Positions 7,466-12,838 of a stretch of DNA of 15,350 bases are shown in pieces; position 1 is the stretch's first letter, and every line of letters starts with the position of its first letter. The stretch is from Ignavibacteria bacterium UBA6906 (GTDB lineage: Bacteria > Bacteroidota > Ignavibacteria > UBA10030 > UBA6906). The notes under the pieces are model-generated. The model searched no databases. It saw only the letters and a program-made list of their open reading frames with translations, and was not told the DNA's origin. The stretch lies in NCBI GenBank assembly GCA_002451155.1, contig DKBG01000265.1:1-15350 (forward strand), written 5' to 3'. Both the position numbers and the translations under genes were made by a program.

Positions 7466-8547
7466 ACAGAGCAGATATTCTTCGCAAATGTGTTGAGCGG
7501 GGAGTTGCGGGGGAGGCGGAGGTCAGTTCAGTCTCCCGGCTTTTCTACGTCCACCTTCTCTCAGCCCTCCAGCGGGGACAGAACGTGGAGGTGCCGAAAT
7601 TCGGCACTTTCGGGACCCGCGTTGCCGGTGTGAGAAAAATCAGGAAAATTCCGTACTTTGAACCGGCGGCGGATCTGGCCGAAAAGGCAAATCAGCGATT
7701 CCGGGACCTGAAGCATCTTCTAGTCGGCACGTACGAACAGGTTCCTGCCTTCGGCGAGGCGGAATTCCGGGGTAAACTCCCGACGTACGATGCCGTTGTC
7801 GAATCTGTTGGGAAGGACCGGATCGTTGACACCGGCCACGAAGTGTCGCCGGAAGAATATGATCGAATCTCCAAAGAACTTGAACTTCCATCACATGAAC
7901 AGGAGGAACCTGTTATGCCCAGACTGAATCTCAGAGACGACTCGCTGGAAGAGGAAAGCGGTATATCCGAACCTGGCGGGGGAATGCCTCCGAACTTGCG
8001 TGATGTTGAGGGCGGCGGCGGCGGTCTCTCTCCCGTGTTGTTGATCGCGCTGATTGTCCTCGTTCTCGGCCTCGGGGTCTTTGCCCTGAACTACTTCAAT
8101 GTCGTTCATCTCTGGGGCAAGAAACCTGCTGCCATGACGGAAACCGCGATCCCGGAGCCGACGATTCCGGAGCCGGAGGTGACCCCGCCGGTTCAACAGG
8201 AGCCCGAGCAGGCGCCCGCTCCATCGCCTACCGTGGCGCCGCCCCCGACCACCTCGCCGCAACCGAAGGTGTCAGCCCCTCCCAAAGTTTCGCTCCCTCC
8301 GTCAGGGTCGGGAGACTACACGATTCAGGTTTCTTCCTGGGCCAGTAGCCAAAAAGCTGAAGCCGAGGCGGCGCGTCTGACATCGGCCGGGTATACGGCG
8401 TTCGTGGAAGACGGTGTGGTAGCAGGCAGAACCTGGTATCGGGTCCGGGTCGGCCGATATGGGACGGAACGGGAAGCCGCCGAAGCGGCACGGGCGCTGC
8501 AGCCCGGGATGGAATCAGATATATGGGTTGCCAGGGTCGGCCGCTGA
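7462..8547 (+). CDS. Membrane-anchored HU-domain and SPOR-domain protein
   Basis: A 361-residue single-pass membrane protein. Residues 1 to about 90 are an HU-like domain (VEVPKFGTFGTR, then RKIPYFEP and a final LAEKANQRFRDLK helix). Its beta-arm is much shorter than in true HU, as in the HU-CCDC81-type domains found in Bacteroidota. Residues about 90-185 are a charged linker ending in a glycine run. About 189-213 is one transmembrane helix, followed by a long Pro/Glu/Ala-rich periplasmic spacer with IPEPTIPEPE. Residues 284-361 are a SPOR domain (DYTIQVSSW...RTWYRVRVGRY), which in known proteins binds glycan strands lacking stem peptides at the division septum. The topology places HU in the cytoplasm and SPOR in the periplasm. 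The GTG start overlaps the TGA of the acidic HU-like gene. A strong internal ribosome site and ATG at codon 152 could yield a form without HU. Confidence 0.92.
   Translation: MNRADILRKCVERGVAGEAEVSSVSRLFYVHLLSALQRGQNVEVPKFGTFGTRVAGVRKIRKIPYFEPAADLAEKANQRFRDLKHLLVGTYEQVPAFGEAEFRGKLPTYDAVVESVGKDRIVDTGHEVSPEEYDRISKELELPSHEQEEPVMPRLNLRDDSLEEESGISEPGGGMPPNLRDVEGGGGGLSPVLLIALIVLVLGLGVFALNYFNVVHLWGKKPAAMTETAIPEPTIPEPEVTPPVQQEPEQAPAPSPTVAPPPTTSPQPKVSAPPKVSLPPSGSGDYTIQVSSWASSQKAEAEAARLTSAGYTAFVEDGVVAGRTWYRVRVGRYGTEREAAEAARALQPGMESDIWVARVGR
7898..7917 (+). promoter_or_regulatory. Internal ribosome-binding site and in-frame ATG inside the HU-SPOR gene, within a hairpin
   Basis: AGGAGG at 7901-7906 lies 8 bases before an ATG at 7915 that is exactly in frame (codon 152). 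The site sits in a perfect 6-base inverted repeat, AACAGG (7898-7903) and CCTGTT (7909-7914), with a 5-base loop that abuts the ATG. Initiation here would give a protein of about 210 residues that keeps the linker, membrane helix and SPOR domain but lacks HU. Because Gln-Glu-Glu codons can give AGGAGG by chance, use in the cell is unproven. Confidence 0.5.
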
Positions 8548-8588
8548 GCGGCCGATCGATATGCGACTCCAAAAGAATTGATCGGAGG
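8535..8588 (+). promoter_or_regulatory. Two competing hairpins between HU-SPOR stop codon and exbB ribosome site
   Basis: Hairpin 1: TCGGCCGC (8537-8544) pairs with GCGGCCGA (8548-8555), with the TGA stop codon as the loop; a G-T wobble and a G-C pair extend it to 8535/8557. Hairpin 2: CCGATCGAT (8552-8560) pairs with ATTGATCGG (8577-8585) through nine pairs, one of them G-T, around a 16-base loop. Hairpin 2 hides the first two bases of the exbB ribosome site GGAGG (8584-8588). They share 8552-8557 and cannot form together. No T-run follows, so neither is a normal terminator. They may set ExbB output or protect mRNA ends. Confidence 0.5.
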
Positions 8589-8596
8589 TTGGTAGG

Positions 8597-9292
8597 ATGA
8601 ATCTTCTGGACATGATGTTCAGAGGCGGCGTAATCATGTGGCTGATTCTCGGCTGCTCGTTTGTCGGCGCCTACGTAATTATTGAGCGATACCTCGTCCT
8701 GCGCAAAGCCGCGCTCGATGTGGGTGAATTCATGCGAAAGCTGAGAAGCATCTTTCACAGGGGTGAATACGCCGCCGTGCTGACGTTCTGCGAGGAGAAG
8801 CGTGCCCCTATTGCGGTCATCATTCGCCGGGGGGTTCTGAAGCATTCCGCGGGGCACGAAAAGGTCCGTGAGGCAATCGAAAACGCCGGACGGGAGGAAA
8901 TTTATCAGCTGGAAAAACGCCTCCCGTTGCTGGCTACGGTCTCGGGGGTCGCGCCGATGCTCGGGTTCCTCGGAACCGTGACGGGTATGATCGCCGCCTT
9001 TCATTCGGTCGAAATGCATAGTGGCGTCGTCAGTCCGGGCGATCTCGCCGGTGGCGTCTGGCAGGCACTCCTGACTACGGCATTCGGGTTGATCGTCGGG
9101 ATCCCCGCGCTCGCGTTTTACAACTACTTTGTGACCCGCGTCCAGAAGTTTGTGCATGAGATGGAGGTCACCTCCACGGAATTCATTGACATGCTCGAAG
9201 GTGTCAGTGGGCAGGGGACCGGCCCCGAAAAGCCGGCGGCTGCTCGCGGGACGGCGGTCGACGACGATGAGTACTTCAGAAGAAAAGGGTAG
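8597..9292 (+). CDS. exbB: MotA/TolQ/ExbB proton channel family protein
   Basis: Inner-membrane subunit of a proton channel that, with ExbD, drives TonB-type movement. The 231 residues show the family layout: one membrane helix near residues 12-33 (VIMWLILGCSFVGAYVIIERY), a cytoplasmic helical loop to about 108, a second helix about 110-140 with SGVAPMLGFLGTVTGMIAAF, and a third about 158-180 with LLTTAFGLIVGIPALAFYNY. The last two carry the small residues and threonines typical of the channel helices. The C-terminal tail is short and charged. The ATG at 597 bases past 8000 has GGAGG eight bases upstream. The gene is followed closely by exbD and tonB, which favours an ExbB rather than a TolQ or MotA role, but with a TPR gene and a SPOR gene in the same operon a TolQ-like task is possible. 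Confidence 0.93.
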   Translation: MNLLDMMFRGGVIMWLILGCSFVGAYVIIERYLVLRKAALDVGEFMRKLRSIFHRGEYAAVLTFCEEKRAPIAVIIRRGVLKHSAGHEKVREAIENAGREEIYQLEKRLPLLATVSGVAPMLGFLGTVTGMIAAFHSVEMHSGVVSPGDLAGGVWQALLTTAFGLIVGIPALAFYNYFVTRVQKFVHEMEVTSTEFIDMLEGVSGQGTGPEKPAAARGTAVDDDEYFRRKG

Positions 9293-9304
9293 AGTGAGGA
9301 TCGA

Positions 9305-9712
9305 ATGAAGTTTTCTGCCGACAACAAGGTCCAGCCGGCGTTCAACTACACCTCTCTGACGGACGTGATCCTTCAGCTGCTGATCTTTTTTCTCCTTTCT
9401 TCTTCGTTTGTCGTGGCTCCGGGGATCAAGGTCCAGATTCCCAGAGCCGTAACGGGGGAGACGGGGGCCGACCAGAGCGTGGTGATTACTCTGACCGAAA
9501 AAGGGCAGCTTTTTGTGAATGCCGACCGCGCGACGCTGGAGGACCTGGGAAAACGCCTCGCCGAGCTGCTTCAGGGAAACGCGGACCGCGTGGTGGTCGT
9601 CCGTGCGGACAGGAATGTGACGCTCCAGAATACGGTCGAGGTTATAGACATCGCCAAGGCGGTGGGTGCGCGGCGATTCATGATCGCCACAGAGCCCATC
9701 GTTGCACAATAA
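9305..9712 (+). CDS. exbD: ExbD/TolR family biopolymer transport protein
   Basis: Single-pass inner-membrane partner of ExbB. The 135 residues comprise a short cytoplasmic N-terminus, a membrane helix at about 20-40 (LTDVILQLLIFFLLSSSFVV) opening with Asp 20, the conserved proton-carrying aspartate of ExbD/TolR, and a periplasmic domain with the usual VVITLTEKGQLFVN and VVVRADRNV strands and a final helix. GAGGA at 9296-9300 lies four bases before the ATG. It starts 12 bases after exbB, and its TAA is immediately followed by the tonB ATG. All features needed for function appear intact. Confidence 0.94.
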   Translation: MKFSADNKVQPAFNYTSLTDVILQLLIFFLLSSSFVVAPGIKVQIPRAVTGETGADQSVVITLTEKGQLFVNADRATLEDLGKRLAELLQGNADRVVVVRADRNVTLQNTVEVIDIAKAVGARRFMIATEPIVAQ

Positions 9713-10483
9713 ATGAGGAACAGCAGGGAACAGCGGCGGGCGATGGTCGGATCCCTTGTGGTCCACGGGGTCGTCGCGGCCATCCTCTTTCTCATCCCGT
9801 TCGGGGTGTCACTCGAAGAACCCGAGTTCATCGAGTTGAGCTGGGGGGCTTCGTCCGAGGGGTACTCACTTCACACTGCCTCTGCGGAACCTTCCTCGGC
9901 TCAGGAACCCTCGGTCCCTGTGCGTGCAGAAACGAAATCACTCCCCCTTTCGCTCCCGGAACGGAAATTTCCGCAGGACCAGGACGTGCTGCCGCTCCAG
10001 AAGCATGAAAAGCTTGATGCCGCGGAGTCTCCCGTCGCGTCGGAGCCCACCCGGAAACCTGAGGAACGATTGCAGCGGGATCGCCCGGCATCGACGAGTC
10101 CCGGCGCGCAGCAGACTCAGCCGGGCGCCGGCCGATCGGCCACAGCCGCCGGTGGGGCCGGTCCCGGGACGACAGAAGCGGGCAGCGATGGCACCGGCGT
10201 CTCGGTGGCACTCGAGTGGTCTGAAGGGGGGACGAGGAAGAAGATCAGCGGCGCCTTGCCGGCCTATCCGCCCGGAGTCAATGATGAGGCACAAATCAAG
10301 CTCGAAACTGTCGTCGCGCCGGACGGGAGTGTGAAGAGTGTGAGGCCGACGCAGCGAGGGAATTTACGGCTTGAAGAAGCGGCAATGCGTGAGGTGTGGC
10401 GATGGAAATTCGAGCCGCTTCGGGTGACATCGATTCAGAGAGACCAGACCTGCCTGATTACCTTTAACTTCCGGCTCCGCTGA
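9713..10483 (+). CDS. tonB: TonB family energy transducer
   Basis: Carries ExbBD-derived energy across the periplasm to outer-membrane proteins. The 256 residues comprise a short basic N-terminus, a membrane helix at about 11-31 (MVGSLVVHGVVAAILFLIPF) with Ser 14 and His 18 spaced as in the functional Ser-His pair of TonB/TolA helices, a Pro/Glu/Ser/Gly-rich spacer to about 165, and a C-terminal TonB domain. That domain begins at PAYPPGVNDEAQIKLETVV and continues with APDGSVKSV, LEEAAMREVWRWKFEPL and a final strand. The ATG directly follows the exbD stop with no good ribosome site, so translation is probably coupled to exbD. The 3' end overlaps the convergent small membrane gene by 20 bases. 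The natural outer-membrane target in this window is the barrel at 5459-7156. Confidence 0.92.
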   Translation: MRNSREQRRAMVGSLVVHGVVAAILFLIPFGVSLEEPEFIELSWGASSEGYSLHTASAEPSSAQEPSVPVRAETKSLPLSLPERKFPQDQDVLPLQKHEKLDAAESPVASEPTRKPEERLQRDRPASTSPGAQQTQPGAGRSATAAGGAGPGTTEAGSDGTGVSVALEWSEGGTRKKISGALPAYPPGVNDEAQIKLETVVAPDGSVKSVRPTQRGNLRLEEAAMREVWRWKFEPLRVTSIQRDQTCLITFNFRLR

Positions 10484-10772
10484 CCGCGTCCGCGGATGAG
10501 TTCTCCCCGCGAAAGTAGAAGTAGTAGAAGACCGCCTCGCTGACCGTGAGCAGCAGGAGAGCGGCTGCGTCCCTGTTGAGGACCTTCCCCAGGCCCTCCG
10601 GCGGGAGCGCAAGACGTACCAGAAACGAAGCCATCGCCCACCCTACGAAAAAGATCAGCGCGATACTCAGAACCGCCAGGACTCCCTCCCCGACGCCATC
10701 CTCGTTCCACCGTTTTGTGAACCCGGCGGCGATTCCTACAATATGAAGATAGAAGACGAAGAGTTCGATCAT
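10464..10772 (-). CDS. Small three-helix membrane protein, function unknown
   Basis: A 102-residue protein with three hydrophobic segments at about residues 1-18 (MIELFVFYLHIVGIAAGF), 31-55 (VLAVLSIALIFFVGWAMASF) and 67-87 (AALLLLTVSEAVFYYFYF). A charged FTKRWNEDGVGEG turn follows the first. I recognise no domain. The orderly helix/charge pattern and the ATGA overlap with the sugar-transferase gene upstream argue that it is real and translated by coupling. Position suggests a role with the sugar transferase at the inner membrane, but this is only context. Its 3' end runs 20 bases into the end of tonB on the other strand. Confidence 0.78.
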   Translation of the reverse strand: MIELFVFYLHIVGIAAGFTKRWNEDGVGEGVLAVLSIALIFFVGWAMASFLVRLALPPEGLGKVLNRDAAALLLLTVSEAVFYYFYFRGENSSADAVSGAGS

Positions 10773-12208
10773 CGCCTCTTCTCGGTCGGTGTCACAACTG
10801 CCCGGAATGTACGGAGGAGTATCTTCACGTCAAATGAAAGCGACCAGTTTTCGATATAGAAGAGGTCAAACCTGATCCTCTCCGCAATTGACGTGTCCCC
10901 GCGCAGACCGTTCACCTGGGCCCACCCGGTCACTCCGGTCTTTACCCTGTGCCTGTCGAGATACTTGGGGACCAGCTGTTTCAGTTCACTGACGAAATGA
11001 GTCCGTTCCGGCCTCGGACCGACCAGGCTCATATCACCTGCGAGGACATTGAGAAGCTGCGGAAGCTCATCGAGGCTCGTTGTCCGGAGGAACTTGCCGA
11101 GACGGGTTCTCCGCGGATCGTCCCTGATCCCGAGTCCGGCTTCACGGTCATACTGATCTGCTCCCATCACCATGGATCGGAATTTCAGCATGGTAAACTC
11201 CTTCCCGTCCAGCCCGACGCGCTTCTGCCGGAACAAGACCGGACCGCGGGAGTCAAGGCGGATGGCTGCGGCGATGAGCAGCATGAGCGGTGAGAGGGCG
11301 GAGAGGAGCGCCACGGTGACGACAATGTCAAATCCCCGCTTCGTGATTCGCCCCCAGGGGGTGAAGGGGATGCCTTTGATGCGGAGAAATGGTATCCCTT
11401 CAAGTTCCATGACCCGGACGTTGCTTGTGAGGAGTTCCAGTACATCGGGGACCATCATGAACTCGACATTCAGACCCTCGCAGTCGGTAATGATGTCGAA
11501 GAGCGCAGCGTGGTCCTGCGACCTGAGCGCGACGAACACCCGGTCGACCCGTTCCCGCTCGAGGAAGGAGGAGACTGACGACAGCGGTCCGAGATGCGGG
11601 GCCTGACGCAGCTGCAGTTCTTCATGCGCCGGCCGATCCGCGAAGTATCCGAGGATCCTGCACCCGAAGACGGGGTGGAGGTGGAGCTTCGAAAAGACCT
11701 CATTCGCAAGAGAATCCCCTCCCACAACAACGCCCTGCTGAAGGTTATGCCCTTTCCGGTACGAGCGGCGTTCGAGAAAGAGGAGAATGCCCCTCCCCGT
11801 CAGAAGCAATGCGATGGAAAACGCCCAGAGCAGAATGAAGACGAGGCGGGAGTATGAAAAATCCCTGTAGAAAAAGGCGACGCTCATCACGATCAGCATC
11901 CCCAGACTGGCTACCCGGACGACGTTGAAAAGCTCGTCCGTAAGGGTTACGTCCCTCCGGAGAGAATACAGCTTTCGGCCGTTGAACAGGAGAAGCCAGA
12001 TGAGAATGATGAAGAGGGAGCCGAGGAGATATCCTGCAATGGGAGGTTTGCCTTCCTGCAGGAATCCGAGCCAGTCAAACAGGCTGGTCTCGAATCGGAG
12101 GTAATAAGAGAACAGAAACGCTCCTTCAATCGCCAGGGCGTCTGACAGGACGGTGAGGAAAGGAAACCAGAATTCACCGGAAGGGCGCTGGTGTGTCGGG
12201 TTATCCAT
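10769..12208 (-). CDS. Polyprenyl-phosphate sugar-1-phosphate transferase (WcaJ/WbaP type)
   Basis: Inner-membrane enzyme that transfers a sugar-1-phosphate from a nucleotide sugar to undecaprenyl phosphate, the first step in making exopolysaccharide, capsule or O-antigen units. The 479 residues show the long-form layout: about four membrane helices within residues 15-140, a Rossmann-like domain from GVVVGGDSLANEV, then the catalytic domain. The latter opens with KRGFDIVVTVALLSALSPL (about 290-308), a re-entrant helix with the SP kink, followed by FRQKRVGLDGKEFTMLKFRSM, the LDELPQLLNVL block (about 376-386) with the catalytic Asp-Glu pair, LVGPRPE, and GVTGWAQVNG. I use the ATG at 12208 (MDNPTHQ): a longer frame to 12331 would run back over the isomerase gene. 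The start overlaps the isomerase stop by eight bases, and the stop overlaps the next start. The sugar cannot be told. Confidence 0.92.
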   Translation of the reverse strand: MDNPTHQRPSGEFWFPFLTVLSDALAIEGAFLFSYYLRFETSLFDWLGFLQEGKPPIAGYLLGSLFIILIWLLLFNGRKLYSLRRDVTLTDELFNVVRVASLGMLIVMSVAFFYRDFSYSRLVFILLWAFSIALLLTGRGILLFLERRSYRKGHNLQQGVVVGGDSLANEVFSKLHLHPVFGCRILGYFADRPAHEELQLRQAPHLGPLSSVSSFLERERVDRVFVALRSQDHAALFDIITDCEGLNVEFMMVPDVLELLTSNVRVMELEGIPFLRIKGIPFTPWGRITKRGFDIVVTVALLSALSPLMLLIAAAIRLDSRGPVLFRQKRVGLDGKEFTMLKFRSMVMGADQYDREAGLGIRDDPRRTRLGKFLRTTSLDELPQLLNVLAGDMSLVGPRPERTHFVSELKQLVPKYLDRHRVKTGVTGWAQVNGLRGDTSIAERIRFDLFYIENWSLSFDVKILLRTFRAVVTPTEKRR

Positions 12209-12806
12209 ACATTTCGCGCTCGACCAGTCCGCATATGATGTGGCCGATTGTGATCTGACCCTCCTGGATCCGCTGGGTATCCTCGGACGGAACCACGATT
12301 GCGATGTCGACCAGGGCCTTTGTTGTTCCACCGTCCTTGCCGAGCAGACCGATCGTGGTGAGACCCTTGTCCCGGGCCTTTTGCACCGCCCGGTTAATGC
12401 TTTCCGACTTGCCGCTGGTGCTGATGGCGATCAGGATGTCCCCTTCGTTCCCGAGGCCTTCCACCTCACGGGCGAAGACGTTGTCATAGCCGATATCGTT
12501 CGCTCCCGCGGTCAGTAGCGAACTGTCGGTTGTCAGCGCAATGGCAGGGATGGCGGGGCGAGTGATGGCGGGGTTCATCCGGATCACTAGCTCCGTTGCG
12601 AGGTGCTGGGCGTCCGCTGCGCTCCCGCCATTTCCGCACAGAAGAATCTTCTTCCGGCCGTTGAGAGCACGGATGATCGCATCAACAGCGCGCGTTATCG
12701 AATCGGTGCATTGTTCGATGATACGTTTCTTGGTTTCTGCGCTGGAGGTCAGTTCATCTTTGATGAACGCCTGCCGCGCGAGGATGGTCAGCGGGAGATG
12801 GGCCAT
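12201..12806 (-). CDS. gmhA: Sedoheptulose-7-phosphate isomerase, GmhA-like SIS-domain protein
   Basis: Converts sedoheptulose 7-phosphate to D-glycero-D-manno-heptose 7-phosphate, the first step to heptose for LPS core or glycoproteins. The 201 residues make one SIS domain, with LLCGNGGSAADAQHLATELV at about 55-74 and the phosphate loop ISTSGKSESINRA. Residues matching the zinc ligands of E. coli GmhA (His 61, Glu 65, Gln 172, His 180) are present as His 68, Glu 72, Gln 181 and His 189, in the RIQEGQITIGHIICGLVE block, so an active enzyme is likely. The replication factor DiaA has the same fold, but the complete metal site and the sugar-transferase neighbour favour GmhA. It starts 32 bases after alaS; the ribosome site is weak. 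The stop overlaps the start of the sugar transferase. Confidence 0.87.
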   Translation of the reverse strand: MAHLPLTILARQAFIKDELTSSAETKKRIIEQCTDSITRAVDAIIRALNGRKKILLCGNGGSAADAQHLATELVIRMNPAITRPAIPAIALTTDSSLLTAGANDIGYDNVFAREVEGLGNEGDILIAISTSGKSESINRAVQKARDKGLTTIGLLGKDGGTTKALVDIAIVVPSEDTQRIQEGQITIGHIICGLVEREMYG

Positions 12807-12838
12807 GGAGCGTCCGATGATGCAGGGGTTTCGGTTCT

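Noticed and set aside
8011..8024. GGC triplet run as a phase-variable microsatellite
   Set aside because: Only about four units, in frame, coding a glycine hinge before the membrane helix; slippage by whole triplets would not switch the gene off.
8228..9766. 512-codon open frame on the minus strand
   Set aside because: It lies opposite the end of HU-SPOR, exbB and exbD, all of which are clear family members. Its translation is rich in Arg, His, Pro and Asp without domains, a typical shadow in GC-rich DNA.
10484..10495. CCGCG-TC-CGCGG as a terminator between the convergent operons
   Set aside because: The stem is only 4-5 pairs with a tiny loop, no T-run follows on either side, and it lies inside the coding part of the small membrane gene.
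12209..12331. Longer N-terminus for the sugar transferase
   Set aside because: The added residues are Ser/Arg/Trp-rich, unlike a membrane-protein start, and would overlap the isomerase gene by over 120 bases; the ATG at 12208 gives the usual family length.
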